Below are positions 1-8,986 of a stretch of 64,000 nt of DNA, piece by piece. Location of the stretch: positions 8,804,309 to 8,868,308 of the forward strand of contig CM070730.1 of the NCBI GenBank assembly GCA_036346275.1, given 5' to 3'. The notes under the pieces are model-generated. The model was not told where the DNA came from. It was given only the letters and a program-made list of their open reading frames with translations, and made no database searches. Source of the stretch: Otatea glauca (Eukaryota > Streptophyta > Magnoliopsida > Poales > Poaceae). The first letter of the stretch is position 1; each line of letters opens with the position of its first letter. The translations under genes and the position numbers were made by a program.

Positions 1-1
1 A

Positions 2-597
2 GCAAATCTCAGGGATGAAACTTATAAAAGGTTTGATACGATCAGAGGAAATCAATGGGATCTGAGGAAGTGGATAGATGAAATCAAAACTGTTCAGCTT
101 GAGGTCAAAGACAGGCTGTATGATCTAAATAAGAAGCAGAATGCCCAAATTGCCCAAATTGACAAATTTGCTAAAACTGTATACAAGAACTTGAAAAAGC
201 GGCGGTACGTTTGGATTGGCAAGGAGATATGTTTGATTATCTTCGGACTACATGAAGATGCTAGAAATAACTTGGTATCTAATCAGGAACAAATTGCACA
301 CTCTTATTGGATAAGTCCGATGAAACTCAAGAGCTAATCAGAGATGTCCAGCAAGACTTCTGTGAACTCACGTTCGACCCTCATCCTCGGGAGCCTGATT
401 ATCCTAGTTGGCATGATCAAGCTATGGCTACTCCTCTCTCTGACAAAGACCAAGAGCAATCATCGTCTTCCCCTCCAAGGAGAAGCACAAGTTCCAGAAT
501 GGCAAGTATCTTTGTCAAAAGGAATTTTCTATGCGCAAGAAGTGACCTTTTGGAAATTGATGCCAAAGGGAGAAGAATTAGTAAAATTAGTGTTTAA
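2..597 (+). pseudogene. Retroelement gag-like coiled-coil ORF, partial and frameshifted
   Basis: A reading frame open at the left window edge runs to a stop at 335-337 and encodes about 111 residues rich in Lys, Gln, Asp and Glu, with a predicted coiled-coil feel (repeated NAQIAQID, KNLKKRR). Around position 302 the sense passes to another frame (DETQELIRDVQQDF), which continues to 597 and becomes Ser/Pro rich. I read this as one protein broken by a frameshift. It is followed by a purine tract and LTR-like sequence, so a retrotransposon gag-like or accessory protein is the most likely origin. No zinc knuckle, protease or polymerase motif is visible. The family is not recognised. Confidence 0.4.
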
Positions 598-1090
598 GAA
601 GTGATTAGTACTCTTATTGTTTTCTCTTCGCATAAGCTGATTATAATAACACCTTATCTGCAGTCTTATTGATTTACGGTTTTATTAAAATTACTTGGTT
701 GTGCTTATCTCAATTTTAAGGTGCCTTTTTATTGCTTTATTTGTTTAAATCCCAAAGCAAGTATTCAAGGGGAGTATGAAATATTCAAGCATTTCATGTG
801 TTATCACACTAACTTTCATCTAAAGGATAAGAAATAAGTAACCTTGATAGCTCTGTCACCAAAAAGGGGGAGATCGAGAGCATCTAGGCCCCCTATTCTT
901 TTTATTATACTTATCGTAGGTTTTGATGTTGATGAATAACCGTACTATTAAGAGGGATTATTCATAAGAAATGATCTTGGTTCGTATGCAAACTCACTAA
1001 GATTACTTGAAGCCAAAACAATCCTCTCCGAACCAAACTTCATTTTATTTAGGCGCTCAAAGACCCTAGGTTCAAAAATTCCATCCGAGC
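598..1090. other. Non-coding tail of the left retroelement
   Basis: AT-rich sequence with no credible gene. It contains the purine tract at 861-873 and a stretch with CTAGGCCCCC, a combination I associate with 3' ends of grass retroelements. Nothing else is seen. Confidence 0.35.
861..873 (+). other. Polypurine tract-like sequence
   Basis: A run of A, then G, then AGA follows the decayed ORF and precedes AT-rich sequence. A purine tract here resembles the plus-strand primer next to a 3' LTR. The LTR start and end are not clear, so the call is tentative. Confidence 0.35.
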
Positions 1091-1260
1091 GTACACCATG
1101 TACGCTGGACCGATCTTTTCGGTCTAGTGCTGAGAATTATCTTGACAGAGCGTACTCCATGTGCGCCGGACCGACTTTTTCAGTCCGGCGCTAAGAGTTC
1201 TCTTTCATAAAATTCACGTTTGCGCCGGACCGATTTAAATTTGCGCCGGACCGGTTCTTG
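1091..1260. repeat. Cluster of GCGCCGGACCG-type motifs
   Basis: Five related GC-rich motifs (variants of GCGCCGGACCG and its reverse CGGTCCGGCGC) are spaced over about 170 bp in otherwise AT-rich DNA. Similar motif clusters lie at 57475-57550 and 58255-58480 (TCCGGA core) and at 34340-34490 (GGTAGTACC core). I infer an LTR-type motif array. Confidence 0.5.
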
Positions 1261-1594
1261 TTAGCACTTTTTAAGGGTCTTCCCGTATTCAGCAAATTAT
1301 TGGGTATACATGAAAGTTGTAGAGAATTTCAAGACCCATCTTTCTCATGTTGACAAGTTTTTTATTTGAGCAACAGAAAAAATCATAGAAAATCGGGAAA
1401 GTTAACAGTGAGTTTTCACGTTTGCGCCGGACCGATTTAAATTGCTGGCAGTAATTTGCCTTTTTAAGGGTCTTCCCGTGCTCGAACAATTTTGTATTCT
1501 ACATGACAGTTGTAGAGAATTTCGAAACACAACTTGTTCATGTTGACAAGTTTTTCTGTGGAACAACATATAAAATCATTAAAAATTGAGAAGA
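1210..1594. repeat. Diverged direct repeat, two copies
   Basis: Copies at about 1210-1402 and 1416-1594. Each holds GCGCCGGACCGATTTAAAT, then TTTTTAAGGGTCTTCCCGT, then a stretch with GTTGTAGAGAATTTC and CATGTTGACAAGTTTT. They are clearly homologous but diverged. Short open frames on the minus strand here are shadows of this repeat and not genes. Confidence 0.65.
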
Positions 1595-1677
1595 TCCTCT
1601 TGTATTGAAAACGACTTGCGCATTTTCTTGAAATTTTTGGTCCGTTTTGGTCCTCTCTAACCCCACTCGTGATCTGA

Positions 1678-1809
1678 ACAAGTCTTACCAACATCCCTCA
1701 ACATTACAATATCTTAACAAGTCTTAGCAACATCCAGCAACATTAAAATATTTTAACAAGGCTAAGCAACATCCATCAGCATTACAATAACTTAACAAGG
1801 CTTAACATT
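1678..1809. repeat. 39-bp tandem repeat, about 3.4 copies
   Basis: Units begin at 1678, 1717 and 1756, with a partial unit from 1795. Each starts ACAAG(T/G)CT and contains AACATCC and CATTA. The repeat lies at the 3' side of the leftward gene at 1937-2410. Confidence 0.75.
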
Positions 1810-1936
1810 AAAACATACTAGAACACTCCCGAACCATCACTATCAATGTCGATACCCTCATCTTCACAATATTGCCAATCCTCACGTTTACCCTCGTCAT
1901 CGCTTTGGTAGTCGTAAGGAAGACACAGATCAGGGT

Positions 1937-2540
1937 CTACATCCCTTCGTGCTCTGCATCCTCTTCCGACTCTACTTCATCTCTTTGCAATGATTCACGT
2001 GACTGTATGGCAACTTGCTCAAGGCTGCGAGCTATAGCTTCGATATCAATCACAAGACCATTGTGTGCATTGCCACATGGACACGTGTCAGGACTAAAAT
2101 TGTCTTGGGCGATTTTTTTAAGGTCAGACGCGATGCACTCTATTTGTTCCACTGTCCATGCCAATCCTTTACTGAGCTTCTTCGGATCTTTGTCCATCTA
2201 CAAGAATTACAGGTGTGTAATTAACAACCTACGTGCTGATTAGCTGTCATATGGGTTTCATACCTGACATGCATAAGGAGAAAGGGGAACATGCAGCGCA
2301 TGAAACCCTTGCTCACCTCTTGCGGAGGGGGCTTGTTCAAGCGTGTAAGCTCTATTCCGTTGCAATCCCGAGTTTAAACCTCACATCCAAATCAAGTTAG
2401 GGCTCATACCTTGCGGATCCAATCGATCCCGCGGCACTGGAGGTCGAAGAGGTAAATGGCGAGGCGGATCTGGTTGACGATGAAGCCGGCGACGCCTCCA
2501 CGCCGGATTTGCACTAGAGACACTTGATGGTGAGGCACTA
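1937..2540 (-). CDS. Leftward gene of a divergent cassette; conserved unknown protein with CPCG motif
   Basis: The family is not recognised. The last exon (2197 down to 1937) encodes 86 residues: a Lys-rich start, an amphipathic helix (WTVEQIECIASDLKKIA), the motif DTCPCG, a second helix and an acidic end. The ATG at 2197 directly follows a splice acceptor, so it is probably an internal Met. Upstream, an 11-residue exon at 2349-2317 and a longer exon ending at 2410 (with VAGFIVNQIRLAIYLFDLQC and IDWIRK) join with every junction in phase 0 at GT-AG sites. The first exon has no visible ATG although a TATA box lies at 2628-2636, so the start may be lost. Its companion is the GRF gene at 4379. 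Exact 5' limit and function are unknown. Confidence 0.5.
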
Positions 2541-2627
2541 GAGGTCGAAGAGAGCACTGGAGCGGTTGCCTCCTTGCAGATGGGGAGGTGTTTGGAGAAT
2601 CTGATGGAGACGCACCGGACAGGTAAG

Positions 2628-2636
2628 CTATTTATA
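2628..2636 (-). promoter_or_regulatory. TATA box of the leftward cassette gene
   Basis: On the minus strand this reads TATAAATAG, a near-consensus plant TATA box. It sits about 90 bp upstream of the first exon with a recognisable reading frame and directly beside the tandem-repeat array that starts at 2642. Confidence 0.6.
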
Positions 2637-2641
2637 GTGAT

Positions 2642-3090
2642 TCATCAAAGCAGTATGACCTGCCACCCGTCATTAAAGCTGCACGACCAGTCACCCATCA
2701 TCAAAGCTGCACGACCTGTCACTACACATCATCAAAGCTGCATGACCTGTCACCCATCATCAAAGCTGCACGACCTGTCACTACACATCATTAAAGCTGC
2801 ACGACTAGTCACCCATCATCAAAGCTGCACGACCTGTCACTACACATCATTAAAGCTGCACGACCAGTCACCCATCTATATTAAAGCTGCACGACCTGTC
2901 ACCAATCATCAAAGCTGCACGACCTGTCACTACACATCATTAAAGCTGCACGACCAGTCACCCATCATCGTAGCTGCACGACATATCACTACACATTATC
3001 AAAGCTGCACGACCTGTCACCCATCATCATAAAAGCTGCAAGACCTGTCACCCATCATCATAAAAGCTGCACGACCTGTCACCCATCATC
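2642..3090 (+). repeat. 28/31-bp minisatellite upstream of the leftward gene
   Basis: About 16 units on the theme AAAGCTGCACGAC then CTGTCACCC then ATCATC. Two unit lengths largely alternate: 28 bp (ending CACCCATCATC) and 31 bp (ending CACTACACATCATT). The array begins within 10 bp of the TATA box on the minus strand. An open frame crosses it but only because the repeats lack stops. A diverged array of the same unit in opposite orientation lies at 4078-4262. Confidence 0.85.
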
Positions 3091-4077
3091 CTTAAATCTT
3101 GAAATAAATAACATAGCTTCCTGCAACCATATATACTTCTTTTCTGCAAAAAAATATTTAAATTTAAATGCATTCTAAATTAGTTATGGCTAGTTGAAAC
3201 CCTTCATAACATTCAAATTTCAAGAGGCTGGAAAAATATTCAAACGACCTCAAAAATTGATAAAACCAGTTTTTTTTACATTCTTTGATTGCATAGGTCA
3301 CAGATATGTAAAAACATTTAGACTTTGCTTCAGTTTGCATTGTTTACTACTTGCTTAAACATTCAATCGGCAAAACGATCATTTGTTCGTAACAATCACA
3401 AACAAGCCTCAAATTCGACGAAATAAAATGCTACAACCATAAAATAACATGTAATAGCTTCACGTATAGAAATAACATCAATTTGATCAATTTTGAGTTA
3501 GGCCATATTAAGCCCTAATGACCCTACACGTGAAAAATGTATCAAATAAATGCGTAATATCACGAAACTAACTTCAAAATACTTTTAGGGCTATCCCCTG
3601 CAAATATATGAAAAATAGTTAGATTCTTCCATAAAGTGTAGCCGCAATCGAAGAATTAAAATTTGACCGCAACCGCGCGATCGGCTTGGTCGTATTAGCT
3701 TTTCAGCAAGTCATGAAATATCTTATATAAAAGAAAAATAATGAAAGAAAAGCTCCGTACCATCCTACAACAATTACTCTTCCATAATATGGAAAAATAT
3801 TTCAATTACAACCAGTGTAGCATATAAAACTTATCGCTGCAAATACCTTCGAAGATTAAGAACTGCACAAACTATAATGACTAAGCCTTTCCGCCAATCA
3901 GAAAAATATCTCGTCCTAATGCGAAAGTAAAAGAAAAAGGGTCCATATTACGTTCAAGACATATACTACCATATTTTGTACAAATATTTTAAATAAAACT
4001 TGATTTTCATCCGAATCCTACTTAAGCAAAACCCTAATCGACAACGTCGTTGAAATCCCTTGTGGACTAACTTCTTT
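3091..4077. other. AT-rich core between the divergent promoters
   Basis: No gene is seen. Part of it (about 3140-3480) resembles 23940-24310 inside the MULE: both carry GGCTAGTT, CATAACATTCA, ACGACCTC, AACCAGTTTT, TGCATAGGT and CAATCGG(C/T)AAAAC in the same order. Another part (about 3520-3680) resembles 42770-42890 inside the solo LTR (CACGAAA, CTTCAAAAT, GAAAAATAG, TAAAGTGTAG). Confidence 0.55.
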
Positions 4078-4262
4078 GCGACTTTTGAGAGGGTGACACG
4101 TCGTGCGACCTTTCCCAGAGGGTGACACATCATGCGACTTTTGACAGAGGGTGACAGTCGTGCGACTTTCGACATAGGGTGACGGCTCGTGCGACCTTCG
4201 ACATTGCAGGGTGGCTACTCGTGCGACCTTTGAGCGACTTTTCTCGAAGGTGACAGTCGTCA
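4078..4262 (-). repeat. Mirror-image copy of the minisatellite upstream of the rightward gene
   Basis: About seven diverged units of 27-31 bp. Read on the minus strand they follow AAAGTCGCACGAC then TGTCACCCTCTGTC, which matches the array at 2642-3090. The array ends about 45 bp upstream of the TATA box at 4309, so each divergent gene has one array next to its core promoter, pointing in opposite directions. Confidence 0.8.
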
Positions 4263-4308
4263 TAATAGATCGTCTTTGTAGTTGTGTGGAGTAACCCCCC
4301 ACCACCAA

Positions 4309-4315
4309 TATAAAA
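4309..4315 (+). promoter_or_regulatory. TATA box of the GRF zinc-finger gene
   Basis: TATAAAA lies 64 bp upstream of the ATG at 4379, just downstream of the repeat array. That leaves a short 5' leader of about 35-40 bases if transcription starts at the usual distance. Confidence 0.65.
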
Positions 4316-4378
4316 CCGACCGAGGGATAGACATCCAACATCGCCAAACCACCGATAAACGTCAGCACAATCTACACG

Positions 4379-5145
4379 ATGTCGTTCTACCGTCGCCTCT
4401 TCAGCAAGCAGAAGTCATCTCGCCCCGAGTACCCGGATACCAGTAGCGTTGACGCACCCGTTCTGCCGGAGATGCCCCGACCCAAAAGCGAATGCAACCT
4501 TCCGGCGAAGATGATGCAATCTACCCACGGAGACACGGCCGCCCGTGCTCACTACTGTTGTGCCCGCTCTTACGAGGTAAACCTACTGGTGTCTACACAA
4601 TACAGGGTAACAATACCATTTCATGCATCGTTCTTTCTTTTCTCAGCACAAGGATCGGTGTTTCTTCTTCCAATGGATCGACGGCCCAGAACGACGTGAC
4701 TACGAATTTGTCTACAACTGCCACGACGCCGAACCGGCTTCGCCCGAGAACTTCAACCGGTGGGAGAGGCCGCCAAGATACGTCCCCGTTCTAGATCGAC
4801 CAGAGTTCAGGGCCGGTGGGCAAGGGGCCAACCAATCGGTGAGTTTCATGCGACCTACTCATGTTTCACTCACAAAGTAATAATTCTAAACCAGTTCATC
4901 GCAAACAGGAGTTCAAAAGGACATGTGCGAAATTGCTCGAGTCAAAGGAGAAACCTCCTCAAGGGCCACACGAAAGCCCCGACTTTTGCGAACACGACCT
5001 GCAGGCGGTGGTTGATACCTGCCACGAAGATCTAGCAGACCGGAGATTCTACCGGTGCCCTTTGGCCGAGGATGAATGGTGCGGCTACTTCAACTGGGTG
5101 GATCCGAGACGTACCATCCACATCTCAAACTTCTGTGTGGGATAA
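4379..5145 (+). CDS. Protein with two GRF-type zinc fingers (three exons)
   Basis: Joining 4379-4576, 4647-4838 and 4909-5145 at GT-AG sites, all in phase 0, gives 208 residues. The first GRF-like finger spans about residues 39-76 across intron 1: C39, C60/C61, C71 and the signature FFFQWID; the usual second ligand is missing. The second spans about 157-196: C157, H159, RFYRC180, C188 and GYFNWVDP. GRF fingers bind single-stranded nucleic acid in topoisomerase 3 and APE2; in grasses they also occur in transposon-linked genes. The protein ends soon after finger two. Finger-like and basic sequence continues in other frames to about 5690, so the C-terminus is probably truncated. Role in a mobile element is inferred from the repeats and neighbour. 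Confidence 0.65.
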
Positions 5146-5690
5146 GCGGGGAGCAACCTCTCCGTGGTGCTACTACCGCCCGTAAAAGCCGGACCGAGTA
5201 CGCCTACGGTGTTATTCAACGACCGAACCGGGCATCTGCATTGACTACGTGGCACGCTTCGGTTGTACAAGGATAAGCCCAACACACACCTCCTTCACCA
5301 TGTAGTGGAGTGCGAGCCAAACAGCAGCGGCGTCTCGGTAAGTCTCGCCAACGGCAAGAAGAGGTACCTCCTCTCGAAAGGAAGGGACAAGGGAAGCGAT
5401 CGGTCGAGGTCCGCACCACGCAACAAATCCTTGATGTGTTGCGCAGACCGTGCGGGAACCCGAGTGGTATTAACATAGGGGACGCCGGGAATCGGGATGA
5501 CATGCCCATATGGGAGGGCAGAAATCCACATAAAAAAGCCAAAAAAATTCAATCTTACACACCCGAGACGCACGGCATTGGCCACCCATCCGGCGATAGC
5601 TGGAGCATCGCGCATCCTTGGAGTTCTTTCATAGTAGGGATTGAGCGGTGTCCGAGAACAAATCGCATAATTTACACGGGTTAGGTAATA
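5146..5690 (+). pseudogene. Decayed C-terminal continuation of the GRF gene
   Basis: Downstream of the stop, protein-like stretches rich in Arg, Lys and Glu appear in changing frames, for example around 5310-5430 (KSRQRQEEVPPLERKG) and 5400-5680. A possible donor GTAAGT lies at 5338. I read this as a former 3' part broken by frameshifts. A further unrecognised intron cannot be excluded. Confidence 0.35.
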
Positions 5691-6457
5691 TGCAGAGAAT
5701 GTTGGACATCATTCCCGCTGTACCCAGATAGGCGGAACGATCATTTGTTCCACCATGACCAACAATGCTTTCGTTAGTTGTTTCGATAAGCAATTTAAAT
5801 CACTTTGTTGTAATGCCCTTGTAATATAATCCAATCTATTGTTTAGTTTTTCGTTAAGCAATTTCAAAATTTTCTAACATGATTTGTTTCATTTTTCCCT
5901 CGGTTAATATTAACTTGTCAACCGAAATTTTTATGAAAATTTCATTGATGTGTGTAATCCACGAGCGGGTCGGTAGACTAAGTAATTAAGTGTGCAATCC
6001 GTATGACAGTGGTCAACCAGAAATAATTTACTTAATCAAGCCATGCTCCAACTAGCAGCAATAATTGTTTCTTGCCCTACTCAACTCACGGGAAGTTCAA
6101 ACGTGCAGACAGACAAGGATTGACGCGACGAGAGACTGAAGATTAAAGCAAAGCATGCATGCAAATCACCTCCACGGGCGACGCGACCGACCGAGCCCAA
6201 GGCATGCATCTTCACACGGGACGCGACCAGCAGCTTGCAAATCACCTCCACGCGCGACGTAATCGGCGCAAAGTGAGGATGCATGCAAACAACCGAGGTG
6301 ACATTCGACGAGACCGGCCGGACCACGGCATAGCAATCATCAACATGCATGCAAATTAATTGGTTTTCGGTGCATACGAAGCAATCGCAGACAAACGAGC
6401 AGCCAACGAAGCGACGCGACGCGACGGTCGGGCCCACAGGCCATAGCCGACACCTGG
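5691..6457. other. Intergenic; GCATGC-rich segment at 6150-6360
   Basis: No gene seen. At 6150-6360 the motif GCATGC occurs at least four times, and TGCAAATCACCTCCACG is duplicated at 6160 and 6236 (76-bp spacing). Confidence 0.45.
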
Positions 6458-6511
6458 TATGCCGGCTATGCCTTAGCCGGTTTTGGGTGCGGCTATGGCA
6501 TAGCCGGCATA
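6458..6511. repeat. Long hairpin, 22-bp arms with 10-base loop
   Basis: Left arm 6458-6479 and right arm 6490-6511 are inverted copies with one mismatch in 22. The arms are built on GCCGGCTATGCC. Related half-sites (CATAGCCG, GTGCCGGCTAT) flank it at about 6442 and 6514. It may be the centre of a foldback or MITE, or a small-RNA hairpin. Confidence 0.7.
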
Positions 6512-7040
6512 CAGTGCCGGCTATATTCGCGGCACCCCCAGTGCCGGATTTACCGCCATTTCGGAGAATACACGGTAAAGTTATCCGAAATTGAAATTAT
6601 ACTGTACAAAGTTGTCCGTATTTGAAATTTTGCCTTTAATTTGATCCATGGGCCTACTACTACTATACGAACTTTGATGGGAGATGCTTTTGGAAAAACA
6701 ACACGGTGGACGTACTCGTATCGTACGTAGGCTAGAGTAGTTTTTGTCCCATTGCATTTGTTGTTGATACATTTCCATCGCTCTAGGTAGGGTGTCATTA
6801 GGCCCTTTGACAGGTGTCATTAATTAAAAATAAATATTTCATTAAATATGCATTTCTGCTAACGAGCAGAAGCAGATACTCCTAAATATGCGGCAGATAA
6901 TGCTACTACCTTGGCTTATTCATGCTTTGTTTATTTCCCCGTCATTTCCCAATAACTATCACCATCGCATTTGCAGTTATAAATAACTTTGCACATCAAT
7001 TCTCTACGCAATTGCTCTTGGGAAAATATCCGTGCAATTT

Positions 7041-7298
7041 GCTCTGTCCGGTCACAAATAATTGTCGTTTTAGATATTGATATGGTCTCCAAAATACACT
7101 TTTGACCACTAATTTTTATTATAATATATTTATAAAACCTAATACAATTATAATATTATGAAATTACTTTTTGAGACAAATCTACACATATGATTTTCAT
7201 GTATCCAATTTAAATTTAAAAAAGATATTGTTAGTCAAAGTTTTGAATTTTGTGTGCACCTATGTTCAAAACGACAACTATTTGTAACTAAAGGGAGT
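7041..7298 (+). mobile_element. Stowaway-type MITE
   Basis: The right end reads GGGAG followed by TA. The interior matches the copy at 23166-23409: GTCGTTTTAGATATTGATATGGTC near the left end (split here only for reference) and AAAACGACAA near the right. The left terminus has drifted. Confidence 0.7.
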
Positions 7299-7324
7299 AC
7301 GTGGGGGTCTACTAGTAATTGTGG

Positions 7325-7610
7325 ATTTTTTTAAAATGATATATTTTTTAAATAATTTACAAAAATAATACCCTCAAAAATTTACAAAAATATACTCTGT
7401 TGTCAATTGAATCGGTGACAGATATCTATTTGTCACTGATTGAATTGGTCGACGGGTTGGGGCTTATGTCGCCAAATGAATAGATGACAAAGCTGTAACC
7501 TATTTATTTGGCGACATAATGCCTGTCGCTAATTATTGGTGATAGAAGTATATTTTGTAATTTTTTGAGTATTTTTGTAAAATTATTTTTAAAATATATT
7601 ATTAAAAAAT
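7325..7610. mobile_element. AT-rich MITE with ~60-bp inverted ends
   Basis: The first ~65 bp (with AAATAATTTACAAAAATA and CTCAAAAATTTACAAAA) are repeated inverted in the last ~60 bp. The centre holds GGCGACATAA, CTGTCGC and GTGACAGAT motifs. No open frame. The target duplication is not resolved. Confidence 0.6.
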
Positions 7611-8984
7611 AGATGTGTTTATATCGGAAGAAATGGTTGGAGGAGAGCTAGCTAATCAGAGGGAGCTAGCTTTAGGCGAGTGCATATTCTATGTCGTTGG
7701 GTAAAGATGGCTTGGAAATCATGTCGACCTTCTAATCAAGTGCGCATGAACTTGCCCAAAAGCAAATATACAACAAAAAAGAAGAAGAAGGAAACTTTAG
7801 GTGCTACAATGATTACAAATGTCACCTAAAATGAGGATAAGAGCGCATAAACAAATGGATTAGATCTACGTGGTACCCACGGGTGGTAGCACGTCTACTC
7901 TCATACTCGGCACCGAGGTTAGCTGCCTCCATTTGGACGTGTGATGACTGATGAGACGACGACATCCCGCAGCCGCGCGCGCGCTGCGGGTGGACGGGAT
8001 AATTTGGCGGCCGACGCCCATCATTCTGTTTGGCGCGCGACGTTTTTCTTTGGATAATTCGTAGGATACTATTCCAGACGTTGGCAACTACTGAAATACT
8101 ATTTTAATTTTTTTTTCTTTAGATAATACTACTTTAAAGATATTTAGATTTGCACAATATCATTTCTTCTGTTTTAATTTTTTTACCACTTTTGAGCCTT
8201 GCAAAAATGACATCTTTGCCCCCCAGTTGGTGTTGTTGTTTCATTGCAAAGCTTTGTGTCTTTTTACGTGAGATATCAACTTCAAGAAAAATGATGACTA
8301 GAATAAAACTCTAGTACACATACAATTGCATTAAAACTAAATGTACATGAGACAATCCATACGTAAGCATCTAAAATAAACCAGTACATAATTTATGTTC
8401 TAAAGTTTGTATATCACAGCCGTCGACACATACTAGCAAAAACTATTTAAGTAGATGTCCTACTTAAGTGGCATATGTAACATCTATTATACAATGTCAG
8501 ATCAGGCAAGCGGATGTGACTGGGGGCAAAAATGCCTGTTTATAAAAGCAAAAGATGCAAAATAAATTAAAACTAAGAAAATAGAGACAAATGGTATTAT
8601 ATGAATCAAAATATTTTTATAGTGGCATCCTCCAGAGATACTCGGTGGTTGTCAAACTTGGGAGCGGTGTCGAATGAATTATCGCTTTTCCTTTCTTCCA
8701 TTTGGCCGGCGCGGGTGGGCAGCGGAACGGCACGACGCGGCACGGAAAAGCAAGGCTGCCTCTTCGTCCGTCGGTCGCTCGAATGCTGCTCGCGTGCTCC
8801 GCTTTTCCCGGCATTAAGCGAGCTCGGCAGGCGCTTTCTCGCTGGCACAGGCTTTCCGCGTGCACGCACAGAGGTACTATCTCCTTTCTGGTCGTACTTG
8901 AGTAACCCGACGGCTGGCGGTGGACTCTAGTCGTTTCAGCCAGCACAGTGGCCATGCATGATACCGGCAAAGAAATACTTTGAG
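7611..8984. other. Intergenic, no gene recognised
   Basis: AT-rich with GC-rich patches at 7950-8000 and 8700-8870. Open frames on both strands at 8600-8970 overlap each other and match nothing I know. I see no promoter, splice structure or repeat that supports a gene. Confidence 0.4.
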
Positions 8985-8986
8985 GC

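Noticed and set aside
2574..3032. 152-codon open frame through the tandem repeats, and the CRISPR-like look of the array
   Set aside because: The frame exists only because the repeat unit lacks stops. The array has no unique spacers and lies in a plant genome, so it is a minisatellite.
5085..5542. Minus-strand frames over the GRF gene end
   Set aside because: They overlap each other and the plus-strand GRF remnant, and show no domain.
7950..8000. CCCGCAG ... CTGCGGG small palindrome around alternating CG
   Set aside because: Only 7-bp arms; expected by chance in a GC-rich patch.
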